A DNA stretch of 64,000 nucleotides. Source: Gigaspora margarita (taxonomy: Eukaryota; Glomeromycota; Glomeromycetes; Diversisporales; Gigasporaceae). Location: positions 568,944-632,943 of the forward strand of contig WTPW01000083.1 of the NCBI GenBank assembly GCA_009809945.1. The letters are read 5' to 3'. The notes beneath the pieces are model-generated. The model was given only the letters and a program-made list of their open reading frames with translations. It was not told the DNA's origin and made no database searches. The position numbers and the translations under genes are program-made. Shown here piece by piece: positions 46,620 through 59,014 of this stretch. Each line of letters starts with the position of its first letter. Positions within the stretch are counted from its first letter, which is position 1.

Positions 46620-49290
46620 AATAGTGAAAATATAGGTTTGAGGCAGCTATTTTGTAGTTAAAATACAAGTTAAAAATATGATTATTCATTATTGTTTTTT
46701 TTTAGTTTATTAATGATTTGTTAAGCTATACAGAACTGTAGACTTTAATACAATAGAAATTGTATTAAGGCTTTAAAACTATAATTATAATTACAAGTTT
46801 ACTAAAATGCAACTATTAGTTGAGCACCATATTATACAAAACTATTAGAATAGCCAATTAAAATTTAAGATCAGGTATAACATAAAATTTTGTTTTTTTG
46901 TTTATTTTTTAAAAAAAACATTTATAACTTAAAATTTTGCTTAAGAAAACTCCTTTGGGACTCTAATAAAAAATTTCTTGCTAAATTTTGTATATACTAA
47001 TGCTCCTGATAAAGTTTCAGCCCTTACCCTAAGCCTAAAATAATTAAAATTTATTTTTTGTTTTATAAAAGTTTATTTTTTTGTTTTGTTACACAAATTT
47101 GCAAATCTAATTTACCTATAGTGTTCAATACCATAGATACATTTTATAATAATTGTATAATTATATAAGAAATATGATCATTAATAGTAAAATATGAAAG
47201 GTATATAAATATTAAAGGTAGGGTGAATGTAGATCAATTTTCATATAATTTATATGATATAGCAAAATTTTATATAGAAAGCAAACACATGCTTCTAATT
47301 AAACTTTTTAAAATTATAGCTAATATTTCCCAAAATTTCGTGGCATATAATTTGAAGCTTCTTATTTGTTATAGTAAAATTTCAAACTCTATATCATTAA
47401 AAAAGTCTACTTTCATATATTGGAAAAAAAACTTAAATGATCCAAATTTTTTTAGAGCACACAAAAATTATCAATTCTGATTAGTTGAATCTATATTGTT
47501 TACAATTCTGATTGGTCAATCACCTGATTTCATATAATTACAACATGATTACTATTAAAAATAATTTATGTTTACTCTACCCTTAATGAGCAAAGTTATT
47601 ATTATAATTTTTGCATTTTCTAGTAGAAATATGAAAGTAGTTTAGCATTGTTTACTAAAGAAATTTAGTAGCAAGCTAAAATTGAATTAGTATATATTAC
47701 AAATATTAATTCTTGTAACAATAAACTTGTATTAAATATTTTGAGTTTTATAATTTTTGAGGCACAGTTTTTAGATAATGAGCAGATGTACAGGATTGTA
47801 TTATAAATAGGATTATTTTTTTGGCATATAAAAAAAATTCATATTAAATTCTATATATGTAATAATAATTTGCAAGAATTAAAAAAAGAGAATAGATAAT
47901 GTTTTTATAGCTTTTGGAACTTCTTGCTTATGAGCAGTACAAGTAAATTAGTTGTCTTTTTCTTGCTATTCTTGCTTGTATTTTTTGTAATAAAACAGTT
48001 TGATAAATTAATAATAAATGATTACCAAAAATTAGAGTATATGCAGCAGATATGATAAAGTAATTAGTTGACTAGCTTTAATTTAAATAAAATGTATGCT
48101 AATAATGCAATTTAAGAATACAAGTAATTTCTTTATAACAATCATATTCAAATCCAAATTGTTACATATGTGCATAGCATTTTACATAACAAGCTTGTAA
48201 TGCAATTAATCAGGTATAAGCTTGATTAGTTAGCAGTTAATTTAGTTACTACTTATTCTAATAATTTATATAAAATTTATTGGTATTCAGGTTCTAAAAT
48301 ATCAATATTTCACAATATTTATTAATATAAAGGTATGAAAAAATCATTAATAAGGTATTATAAAAGCTCATACAAATATAAAATCATATTATTTTATTAT
48401 TATTTAAATTAACTATATCAAGTTGTTTATTTAAGTATAAAAGACCTAAAGTTTTGTGATGTTCAAAAAAAAAATTAACCTATTAAATTAATAAATCGAA
48501 TAAAGTTGCCATAATTATAGAAAAAAAGTATTGTATTAAAGAATTGCATTAAAATGGCTCCTTGACAAAAATTATATAGTTTAAACAAAATTGAGCAACT
48601 TAAGCTTGAAGTTACATTAATAAACAAGCAATAAAAAGACAATATCAAAGAGATAATTGTAATAATATATTTATTAAGTTGAAATTTTTTATATAGAAAG
48701 TTGTTAGCTAAATATTAAAGGCTATTGTGAAGAGTGCATTATAAATACAAAGTCAGAACACATAGTAAAAATTAAACCCAACTTTATATTGCTAAGTAAT
48801 TATAAAGATAAATATAATTTTTATATAGGAAGACAAATATCAATTAATTTTAAATAGTATTAAAAGAATACACTGCTACTTAATGCATATTTAAAAGAAT
48901 AGTATAAATCATAATTTTTTTGATAGTGTTGTAAAAAGCATATAAGTTGTAATTTTATTGAATGGAAAAAAATTAGAATATATTTTTTAAGTTATTATTT
49001 ATTATTATATAATAAGGTAGCTGCGCAACAAAGTTGCGCTAAAACCAGGAACGGAAAATAGGTTATATTTAAGATTTAATTGAATTTACAAGCATATACA
49101 ATATTGTTCATACATAAAGTATCTCCAAAAAAAAAAACAGAAAAAGTTCATGAATAAGTGCCATGGTACTTTATGCAAGGTCGATGCTATAAATTATTGT
49201 AATTATTGAATTATGCTGTTATAATTAATTAAATTACGGATATGCTATAATAATTAATGATCTAAAATGTAAAACATATTACCACAAATC
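46620..49290. other. Long AT-rich stretch without recognisable gene
   Basis: It includes a partial MITE with 'aagatcaggtataac' (46858-46890) and a possible TIR pair near 47214 and 47585 ('aaaggtagggtgaa', 'tactctacccttaa'). At 49015-49055 is 'aaggtagctgcgcaacaaag', a repeat end also at 14205. The 85-codon ORF at 47223-47480 has no recognisable motif and lies between the possible TIRs. Confidence 0.45.
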
Positions 49291-49299
49291 ATATTACAA

Positions 49300-49820
49300 T
49301 AATTCTGACTTTTAATAGAATACATTAATTGACTTTTAATAGGATCAATTGAAAAATGGGAATTATTTTATATTAAATATCATAAATAATTCATTATCTT
49401 ACTCTACTAATTTTAGAAAATGTCTAGCTCCTGATTCACTAATCCAAATTTTAGGTTCAAAACAACTCTAAATTAGGCCCAACATTTGGATACCAAAATC
49501 TTGGTTAAAATATTGCTGACTTTTAATAAAATACATTAACTAACTTTTAATAAGAATAGTTTATCTTTTGGTAAATAAGAATTGCTCCATATCAATCATA
49601 ATAAATATCATCATAAATATGTCATCATATCAAAGCCTTACTCTACTAAATTTCAGACAATATCTGGCTCCTACTTCATTTGATCCAAATTTTAGGTTCA
49701 AAATAACCAGAATTGAACTTAAATTAGGTTCAACTTTTGGATATCGAAATCTTGGTTTGAAATATAATAGCTGTTTTTAATAGAAAACATTAACTAACTT
49801 TTAATAAAAAAAATAGTTTA
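49300..49820 (+). repeat. Tandem duplication of about 250 bp
   Basis: Two diverged copies share 'gacttttaatagaatacatt', 'ttactctactaatttt', 'ccaaattttaggttcaaaa' and 'ggatacNaaaatcttggttN'. The ORF 49568-49780 comes from copy 2 only and is not open in copy 1. Confidence 0.7.
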
Positions 49821-50689
49821 TTAGTTTGAAAATATTCTATATCAAATATTATATATGTAAGCAAATATATTTAATAAATAATAGCTTATCGCTTATAAAA
49901 AATATAGAAAAATATAAATATATCTTAAGCAAATATACTTGAGTTTATCATTAAAAAATAAGAATCTATATATGACATTGATCATAAGCAAACATATTTG
50001 ATAAAAGAACCTATACACCAGAAAAAGTGTCATAAGAAATAAAGTGAGGAAAAACCAAAAAGTTCAATGACTGAAGAACAGCAGTTAGCTTATCGAAAAA
50101 GTAAATCAGGCTTATTGCAAACATTAGTTAACAAATACACATTACTATAGTTATATCGACATTTTTGAGTCATTAGTAAAAAAATTCAAAATTTCAATAC
50201 AGTGAGTTATACTGATATTTTATATTAAATTTTCAAAAAAATGTCAGTATAGAAAGATTTTATCATGATTTAGATATAACCAGAGTGATGTGTATTAAAA
50301 GTGAAAGAGAATATAATTCAATACAAATATTTGAAGAAAGTGGCTAAAAAAAGTACAATTTTTAAATTGAATTTTAATTGAATTAATTATATTGAACTAT
50401 TTTAAAAAGCGAAATATCATCCACATGTCAACTTACTGATGATTATAATTTTCTCAAAAAGTTTCAAAATGCTATTGCAAATTTCAAAATAATTATTGTC
50501 CTACTTGTAAAAAATCTTTTCTTTTATTAAATTAGATATTAAACTGGACAATTATATTGGACAAACTATATCTATATCGAACTAGTTTATCAAGTAGTAC
50601 CAATTTGACCTATTAAATATACTTGGGAAGAAAATCAGGAACTTGCTCTCACATGCAGTTTCATTTGTGACAACTCATAAAGTCACAAT

Positions 50690-51010
50690 AACAGGTGCGA
50701 TCAATTAATCAACAATCACTTTACTGATATAACATTTCACCAACAATTATTTACTAACATATTCATTTTATCAACAGTATATTTCATCAAAGCTTATTTC
50801 ACTGCCAAAGTAATTCTGGTCATTGTCATTAGGGCCAGGGTAAAATTAGGTATAATTAGAGCTAAAGTTAGTGTGCTTTTTAAAAAAAAAACTTGTTGGT
50901 GAACTGAACTTTAGTGAAACAAACTGTCAGTAAAATGAGCTTGTTGGTAAGTATTTGTTGGTAAAATGTTATATTAGTGAAGTGATTGTTGGCAAATAAT
51001 ATGAACTCCA
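50690..51010. mobile_element. TIR element with arms of about 110 bp
   Basis: The left 'atcaacaatcactttactga', 'aacatttcaccaacaa' and 'ttattt' are mirrored at the right by 'tagtgaagtgattgttggc' and 'ttggtaaaatgttatatt'. Internal 'caacaa/ttgttg' motifs repeat every 20-30 bp. The core has 'attagggccagggt', weakly telomere-like. Confidence 0.65.
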
Positions 51011-51317
51011 CAATAATAAATGCTGTAATAAATATTAAAAAAAGGAATTTGCAACTAGTCTTATATTTGTAGATATAACAAGAGTTTGTACTTCTTTTCG
51101 ATAATACAAAATGCACATTTATAGAGAAAAAAGATTGCTTTGTTATAAATTTAGTATACAATTTAAGTTTAATTCTAAAGCATAAGACCAAGAATTAAGG
51201 CTCCAGCCCACAAAACTTCACCATTTTTCTAGTTATAATAAAAGTTTAGATCTTAGATTAATAAATGTTTTTTATACTACTAAGTTCTATAAGTGAAATT
51301 AAATAGCAAATATTATA

Positions 51318-51954
51318 AGGGCAATGACAGATATTACCTAATATTTGTTTTGGCTAAAAAGAAGACTCAGAAGCGAACCTCTAATCCAGTTCATGCAGAA
51401 AGCTCTACTAACGAAGAAGGAAAGTTGAATGAGGAAGCTAAAAGAAGAAAAACAGAGCAGAAGCAAGGTTCCCTTAACCTTTGCATGTCAGTGATAGGTG
51501 ATAGAATATTAGCTGATGGAAAGCCATTTTGGTGCAGCACTTAGGCTGGTTTAATACAGCCCCTAGTTTCTGAACGATCTTAAACTAGTGCGGTAGGTTG
51601 CACTTGGGCGCCTTAGGGTAGCCGGGTGATGTCAGGCTTGCAAATTAGGAGTAAACAAGTGTATAAATTTATTGATATACTTAGTATCTTAATAAAGTAC
51701 TGGCGAAACTGCCAAAGTGAAAAAAAAAAAATACCTAATATTTTAGGGTGTAGGGGGTCAAACGAAATCTTAGGTTACACAATCTAGACTACTAGCCAAT
51801 CAAAATCAAGAATTATTTAACCATAATTATAACAAAATATAGGATAAATATACTTTTTTGTGTAACAAAATTGAGCATTTTGATTGGTCTTAGGTGGGGG
51901 TGGGGGGTCTGGCCTCATAGTAAATGGATATTAGGTAATATATGTCATGGCCCT
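51318..51954. mobile_element. MITE interrupted by retroposon RP7
   Basis: AGGGCAATGACAGATATTAC and the inverse of 'gtaatatatgtcatggccct' are the ends. Without RP7 the MITE is about 240 bp. Its interior right half is GT-rich ('ggtgggggtggggggtctgg'). Confidence 0.7.
51347..51731 (+). mobile_element. Retroposon RP7, 5'-truncated, poly(A)-tailed
   Basis: tacctaatattt flanks it exactly (51335-51346, 51732-51743). The 3' end has AATAAA (51691-51696), then 'ctggcgaaactgcc', then a 12-nt A-tract. 'gggtgatgtcag' near 51625 matches RP5 inverted (34384-34395). The 83-codon ORF (51293-51544, K/E-rich, ending in GKPFWCST) begins upstream in the MITE, so only its latter part could be element-encoded; no domain is recognised. 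Confidence 0.82.
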
Positions 51955-52039
51955 AACTTGAATAATTTATTTCAAACCTAGCTAATAAAATGTTTTTATA
52001 TTTACTTATTTAAATACATAACCTTGAAAAATTTGTAAG

Positions 52040-52258
52040 GCTATCTATTAATCTGGTTCATCTCAGGTTGGATTAAACTGAGTCAGACCTGGGTCGGGTT
52101 TGATATAAGGTCGTTAGACCCAGATCAGACTTGGTATAAAGTAGGACAGAACCAGGTCAGGTTTGATATAAGTGGGTCAGACCCAGGTTGGGTTTTGACC
52201 CAAGTAGGTCTGACCAGAATCAGGCCCAAACCTGATCCAACCCAACCTATTAAGACCC
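52040..52258. repeat. GGTC/GACC-rich repeat array
   Basis: Imperfect repeats of 'gggtcagacc', 'ggtttgatataag' and inverse 'gacccaagtagg' are present, far GC-richer than the surroundings. It resembles the GTCCG-rich ends of the hAT-like elements at 12582 and 56028, and may be one end of such an element. Confidence 0.5.
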
Positions 52259-52259
52259 C

Positions 52260-52567
52260 TAGTTTGTAATATAAACCCTTTTTTATTAAGATAACCTGTT
52301 TTGGGTCTCTAAATAAACTTGTCAAAGAGTTTTTCTACTTAGTTCAAATCAAATTGCATTTTTTTGGACATTTTACAAGTAAAAAATAGGGTTAAAGTTA
52401 GAAAAAAAATTTTTTTCAAAAAAAATTTTTTCTAGCTTTAACCCTATTTTTTATCTGTAAAATATCTGAAAAAATACAGTGATTTTGAACCAAGTAGAAA
52501 TACTCTTTGACAAGTTTACTTAAAGGCCCAAAGCAGATTATCTTGATAAAAAAAGAGGTACAAACTA
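52260..52567. mobile_element. Foldback element (308 bp)
   Basis: The two arms (about 150 bp) are inverted and meet at a 'gaaaaaaaaatttttttc' centre. Outer ends are TAGTTTGTA and TACAAACTA. It contains 'aatagggttaaagttag' beside the centre. Confidence 0.8.
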
Positions 52568-52960
52568 AAAATTTTTAACTTTAGCATATAGATAACCCAT
52601 TTTTCTTACAAGGTAACCTTTTTTGGTCGCCTAAATAAAGTTGTTCAGAGCACAATTTTATATATAATTGCTAATTTAAAATTAGTAAATTTTTGTTTTT
52701 AGCTAAGTTATATTTTGAAAAAGTACAAATTAACAAAATTTTGATATAGTTTTTTAAGTTCAAATTTTTCTTCTTTTCTTGTTCTATATGATTGTAAGTT
52801 TAATTTTAAATTAATTAGTTAAGCCAAGAAGAATCTTCAGCCCAAAGTTTATAGTAAATTCATATGTTTTTATTATAATTTTTATTTTAAACTTATTTCA
52901 AGACTATTTTAAGGCCATCTCCTATGACTGTTATACATATTCCTTCATTTTGCCACAATA

Positions 52961-53299
52961 CAGTCAGACCTCCATAAATGCAACTTCTTAAATGCAATAC
53001 CTTCCTAAATGCATGTTTTTTTCTATTTCATAAGATGTTATTAGTACTAAATACATGTTCTATATTCTGTAAATGCACATTCTCTTGAATAATATTTTAT
53101 ATTACACTAACCTCTCTAAATGCATGTAGCCAATCAAATTTTAGTATTTAAAATAGGTTATACAGTTTTGGTAGAAGTTATACAAACTTGATAATCTAAT
53201 TTTAAAGCTACAATTTAATTGACTCTCTCTAAATGCAAACCTCCCTAAATGCACGTTGTAGGCTTGTCCCTACGAGTTGCATTGATGGAGAGTTGACTA
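52961..53299. mobile_element. pogo/Tigger-like MITE (339 bp), TA duplication
   Basis: Ends CAGTCAGACCTCCATAAATG and the inverse of 'cattgatggagagttgacta' fit the CAGTC-type ends of pogo/Tigger elements, with TA on each side. Repeated 'taaatgca' motifs (for example 'ctccctaaatgcac') occur inside both ends. Confidence 0.75.
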
Positions 53300-53304
53300 T
53301 AGCT

Positions 53305-55200
53305 TTTAGTAAACAAATTTCTTAACCAAACTTCTATTACAATAATTTTAGTTTTCTGATTTTGCTATTTAATATTTAATAGCTAGTCTAATTAATATAC
53401 AGTAAGTTACTATATTAGTAATACAATCTAACTTAACCACTTTTGAACTTTCTAATAACTTGTTCTTGCTGATTTTAGCAATTTGAAAGTGTGCTAATTA
53501 TTATATACTACTATTATATGCATTAGTATTATTCTTAATAAAAAACTAATAAAGCAATTATATTCTATTAAGATGCAGGTTTGCATAATGCATCATGCTG
53601 CATAATATTGCATTATGCAATACAAAGACAATAAACCTGTATTTGCCATTACTAACACCAATATTGTACATCGAATTTGAATTTTTGTAGCTTCCAAAAT
53701 CAACTTATATTGCAACAAAATTTGAAACTAACACAGGTGATTAAAGAATTCAAATTCTACTAATAAATTGATTTAAAATTAAGAACTAGAGTTAAATCGT
53801 CATCCAAAAATTTTTACTTTGTATGATTAATAATATAATTAATTTTTAAATAAACCTTTTTATTGATCTTAAAACTTAACAATATTGATAAATATATCAA
53901 TAATAATAATTATAACAATAACTATAAATGTTGTACATCAAAATAGATTTAGAATTAATATAAGTTGATTCTAAATACACTTATGCTTGAAATAAAATCT
54001 TAAATTTGTATTAACTTAAAAGTAATTCCAAAAGCATTTACTGCATATTTAACATTAAATTAATTAAATAAACAACTATGAAATTTATATATGAGTTTAG
54101 GGTTTTGAAGTTTTATTTAAATTCAAACTACAGTAGATCTGAACAAACTTTGAATCAAAACAAACTCAAGCCATAAACATTATAAAGTTTGAGTTTCAAA
54201 CCTGAATTCAAATATAAAATAATCAAATTCAAATCTAACCCAAATATTACAATTAGGTTTGGCTTGGGTTTGATTTAACGTTTGCAAAAATATTTGAATT
54301 TAGACTAATAAAATAATAATATATCTATCATAAGCTTTTTGTCTTAAAATAATATTATAAATACTTCAAAGAAAAACCTATAATTCTAATTAAATGAAAA
54401 TTACAGTTTTCCTTTTGTAGCACTATAAAAATTAGTTTTATTATAAAAGTTGGACTTCAATATAAAAGTATTTATTAGGCATAATTATTGAAAAGAACCT
54501 GCCTGCAATAAAAAGCATTAGTCAAAAAATCAAAAAAATATAAAATATAATACTTTATTATTTCAGCCTATATGGTTTTATGTATGGGTTTTGCTAGTCT
54601 TATAATCACATAGTTTAATCATGATATTGGAGGGTTATTGGTAGTTAGGATCGATCAAAAGATAATTAAAGGGTATTCACAGTTGGAGAGTATAAAGTAA
54701 AAATCAGCAAAGATTTACTAGTTGCCTTATATAAAAATAGAATCCCATGTGATTCATTTTTAGAAAAAACCCCCATAGTAAAAAATCAAAACAAACCTAT
54801 ATCTCATGATTTATTTGACTAATTTTAATGATTTTACTACTATTAGAATTAGAAAAATTAGTCTACAACTTTATTAGAAACTAATAGAAAGTTTACATAA
54901 TAAAAATATACTTTTATATGTAAACAAGCTAGATTCCTGTACTATAAAAAATATATAAATTTCTATTTTTGTTTATTATAAGATCTGCAATTTTTTACTT
55001 CTTTAAAGATGGGCTAATCTTTAATTAATTTTATACAGGTCCAACTATAAAATTTCTGTGCCCTATCAGTAAGATGATAGGTCATATAAATTGAAATGCT
55101 ATGTCACAGAAACTTTCTGATATGCAGCATGTGATAGCTAGCTAATATTTGGCACGTATCTGCAGCCTATCGGCTTAGCACATATCGATCAGTTTCTCAC
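53305..55200. other. AT-rich stretch without recognisable gene
   Basis: A region at 54080-54270 repeats 'caaactcaa/ttgagttt' type motifs. No ORF above 60 codons and no convincing exons or element ends. Confidence 0.5.
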
Positions 55201-55211
55201 AGCTTTATGTA

Positions 55212-55510
55212 ACATATATAATGTTCTAATATTTATGCGATATTTCCAAAATATTTGCAAAATTTTATAACATATCATCATATACGATACCAATATCAGA
55301 AAATTTTTAAAACATATCTTAATATTCTATGATAATATATATATCGATAATATATATATATATTATTATAGGAACTAGTTAATATTTATGCGATATTTTC
55401 AAAATGTCTGTGAAATTTATATGATATATCATCATATAAGATACCAATATCAGAAAATTTATACAATATATCCTAATATTATATAATAATATATATCGAA
55501 GATATCTATA
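55212..55510 (+). repeat. Tandem duplication of about 150 bp
   Basis: 'aatatttatgcgatatttNc', 'gataccaatatcagaaaatt' and 'cNtaatatt' occur in both halves (55212-55360, 55372-55510), separated by ATCGATA-rich repeats. Confidence 0.7.
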
Positions 55511-55650
55511 TACTAGGAAAATGGAAACCATTTAGGGTCCGAAGGACCAAATATAAGCCAATAGGGATTAGTTGGATTGTTTTAATTATTGTTTTTTATA
55601 TTACACCTGATCTAGCTAATCAAAATTCGTAATTTGCAAACACACACACA
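55497..55650 (+). repeat. Dispersed repeat Y, copy 2
   Basis: It matches 41094-41260 (see copy 1). It includes 'tatattacacctgatctagc' and ends near a CA dinucleotide run (acacacacac, 55642). Confidence 0.5.
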
Positions 55651-56027
55651 AACAGGTTACTATGACTCTACCATAATGTCCTTCAGACAATTATTGTTGA
55701 AACTAATTTATACTTGATTATATTCATATACATTTCAAATTTCTATTCAATTTATGTGAAATATAGCTTGTTGATAGCAGCATTAAACATATCAATTTAT
55801 TAATTATTCCATTTTACATGTAGCAATATGACAGAAAAATTGCAGCTGTTATATTTAATTTCTATTAATCTATCTCAACATTATTATTAACGTTACCCTC
55901 CTTATTTTTTCCCCCATGATGATACCAAATTTACCACTTTTAGCATTAAGGTGCCCTTGACTCTTTGAGGTTGCTCTGGTTGTTGTATTAAACTTGACAG
56001 GTTGAGAAGCATCTTTAGAGCTAGAGC

Positions 56028-57866
56028 TAGTGCTCCTAGGTTCGGTTCGGGTTCAATCCGGTCCGGGTTTGGTCCGGGATCGAACCGGACTCGGACTCTA
56101 AATTTTACTAATTTCGGACTTTGGACCAGACTCAGACTCAAGTACAAGTTCGGTCCGAGTCCGGTTTGAAGTTCGCGAGCTGGTCCGGTTTCAAATACAG
56201 TTAGATGTATTTTTTGGTGCTGAACAAGTTTACTTAGTGCATGTTTTTAGAATTAATTAGTAAAATTTTATGAATTATAAGATTTTATAAAATTTTATAA
56301 ATAAAAATTTTATAAAATCTTATAATTCACAAAATTTTATTAATTAATTCTAACTTTATGCACTAAGTAAACTTATTCAGCACCTAAAAATGCATCAAAT
56401 CGGCAGAATTGATTTTAGTTTACTTGAAATTTAGAGGATAGATGCATAATTTTGGATTTTTGATAAAAAAAGTCAAATATAAACATCTATTCTCCAAATT
56501 TCAAGTAAAATAAAAAAAAATCAGCCGATTTAATGTGTTATTAGGTGCTGAATAAGTTTACTTAGTGCATTTAGTTAGAATTAATTAGTGAAATCTTGTG
56601 AATCACAAGATTTTATAGAATTTTATTAATAGAATTCTATGAAATCTTATGATTCACAAAATTTTATTAATTAATTCTAACTTTATGCACTAAGTAAAAT
56701 TGTTCAGCACCTACAAATACATTCAATCGGCCGAATTTTTTTTATTTTACATGAAATTTGGAGAATTGATGCTTAAATTTGATTTTTTGATCAAAAATCC
56801 AAAATTTTGCATCTATTTTTTAAATTTCAAGTAAAATAAAAATAATTATGCCAATTGATGTCTTTTTAGGTGCTGAACAAGTTAACTTAGTGCATTAAGT
56901 TAGAATTAATTAATAAGAATTTGTGAGTTATAAGGTTTTATAAAATTTTATTAATTAAATTCTATAAAAACTTATAACTCACAAATTCTTATTAATTAAT
57001 TCTAACTTGATGCACTAAGTAAACTTATTCAGCACCTAAAAATGCATCAAATCGGCAGAATTGATTTTAGTTTACTTGAAATTTAGAGGATAGATGCATA
57101 ATTTTGGATTTTTGATNAAAAAAGTCAAATNTAANCATCTATTCTCCAAATTTCAAGTAAAATAAAAAAAAATCAGCCGATTTAATGTGTTATTAGGTGC
57201 TGAATAAGTTTACTTAGTGCATTTAGTTAGAATTAATTAGTGAAATCTTGTGAATCACAAGATTTTATAGAATNTTATTAATAGAATTCTATGAAATCTT
57301 ATGATTCACAAAATTTTATTAATTAATTCTAACTTTATGCACTAAGTAAAATTGTTCAGCACCTACAAATACATTCAATCGGCCGAATTTTTTTTATTTT
57401 ACATGAAATTTGGAGAATTGATGCTTAAATTTGATTTTTTGATCAAAAATCCAAAATTTTGCATCTATTTTTTAAATTTCAAGTAAAATAAAAANNNTTN
57501 TGCNNATTTGATNCATTTTTANNTNCNGAANAAGTTTACTTAGTGCATAAAGTTAGAATTAATTAATAAAATTTTGTGAATTATAAGATTTTATAAAATT
57601 TTATTAATAAAATTTTATAAAATCTTATAATTCATAAAATTTTACTAATTAATTCTAAAAACATGCACTAAGTAAACTTGTTCAGCACCAAAAAATACAT
57701 ATAACTGTATTCGAACCCGGACTGGTTCGCGAACTTCGAACCGGACCCAGACCGAACTCGGACTTGACTAAAAAGTCTGAATATAAAAGTCCGAGTCCGG
57801 TCTGAAAATCGAACCAGACTCAGACTTGACTAAAGTCTGGTTCGAGTCCGGTTCATAGGAGCACTA
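56028..57866. mobile_element. hAT-like element in an exon, 8-bp target duplication (1.84 kb)
   Basis: gctagagc flanks it exactly (56020-56027, 57867-57874). Ends TAGTGCTCCTA and TAGGAGCACTA are inverted and begin YAGNG. GGTCCGG/CCGGACC-type repeats fill about 130 bp at both ends. The interior is an array of palindromic units with 'ggtgctgaacaagtttactt', and a block (about 56350-56835) recurs at 57002-57487 (offset 652). Ns occur in the second block. No transposase ORF. Confidence 0.88.
56214..57700. repeat. Nested palindromic satellite inside the hAT-like element
   Basis: Two alternating quasi-palindromes make the array: one bounded by 'ggtgctgaacaagtttactt' and its inverse, the other by 'aaatcggcagaattga' and 'atcagccgattt'. 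At least four of the former and three of the latter occur. The 652-bp direct duplication is identical apart from N positions, which suggests recent duplication or an assembly collapse. Confidence 0.8.
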
Positions 57867-57875
57867 GCTAGAGCT

Positions 57876-58200
57876 TTTTGAATTTGAGCAGATATTTTTC
57901 GATTTAGAGGCCCAGGAAGAACGATTTTTTGAAGTTGGCTTGCATCAGATCTAGAATAGAATTTGTTTCAGTAAACCTTTAATTAATAATAAATATACAA
58001 AACTTAAATACATACATTTCTTCTGTTTGTTCAGGTTCTGATTGTTTGGTTTAATCAGTTTGTTCGGTTGATCTTGAGCAGGTATTTTTCGATTTAGAGG
58101 CCTGGGAAGAACGATTTTTTGAAGTTGGCTCCACATCAGATCTAGAATAGAATTTGTTTCAGTAAACCTTTAATTAATAATAATACACAAATCATAAATA
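57876..58200 (-). repeat. Tandem duplication of an exon and its intron (about 185 bp)
   Basis: 'cgatttagaggccNgggaag' and 'gaatttgtttcagtaaacct' occur at 57901/57960 and at 58090/58149. Both copies encode the same serine-rich exon start (SDVEPTSKNRSSQASKSKN in the upstream copy). Confidence 0.8.
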
Positions 58201-58206
58201 TATACC

Positions 58207-58398
58207 TTTCTTCTGTTTGCTTATTTTGATCCGTTCGACTAGGTTTCGTTTACTTATTTTGATCCATTCGACTAGGTTCCGTTTGCTTATTTTGATCCGT
58301 TTGACTAGGTTCTGATTGCTTATTTTGATCCATTTGACCAGGTTCTGATTGTTCATTTTGATTCATTTGACCAGGTTCCGATTGTTCATTTTGATCCA
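58207..58398 (-). repeat. 33-bp coding minisatellite, about six units
   Basis: On the minus strand it encodes repeats of [MT][DN]QN[EK]QSEP[GS][QR], starting near 58398. One unit has a stop (QNK-stop, near 58250). The upstream sequence 'caagctgaacaaactgaaca' is a related Q/E-rich prelude. The 33-bp length keeps the frame. Confidence 0.85.
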
Positions 58399-59014
58399 TT
58401 CATTCTGTTTGTTCAGTTTGTTCAGCTTGATTTGTTCATTTGTTATGCTCAGAATCATCAGCATGCATATTATGCATATTGAAATTTTCTAATATTTCTA
58501 AATCATTAGAGCTAAAATCGTCTTCATTAGTGTTATCACTATTATCTTGATAATGATCATTATTATTATTATAATTATTCTTATTATTATAGAATAAAGA
58601 AATCATCCAAAGAGGTGCATTAAGTGGAGTCTTGTTTGATTTTTCCAGTTATGATCATAATGACATTCTCTATCGAGTTTATTTGATTGGTTAATTATTG
58701 CTATTTCTTCAGCCCAATAGAAGATTTTTTGGCACTATTTAAAAAATAAAATAAATAGAATTAACTGATACGAGTATTATTTTTTTAAATAAAATCTATA
58801 CTGTTAAATTACCCTTTCAGACCGCCATGGTGGAACATATACTTTAATCACATGATTATTATTTCTACATTGATTATTGTCATCATCATTGTATGAACAA
58901 TTTTTTTGGATTGTTCCTGCCTTGCGAGTTCGATATCTGTTTTAGATAGTTTATCTGAATGATATGTGGTTTCAACAACCACATCAGCAAGGTCATCCTT
59001 CCACTCCTTTTGGT

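Noticed and set aside
56035..56110. Possible tRNA B box (ggttcaatcc)
   Set aside because: It is part of the GGTCCGG subterminal array; no cloverleaf or A box could be formed.
58207..58398. Regularly spaced repeats resembling a CRISPR array
   Set aside because: The units are contiguous 33-bp coding repeats with no spacers, in a eukaryotic pseudogene.
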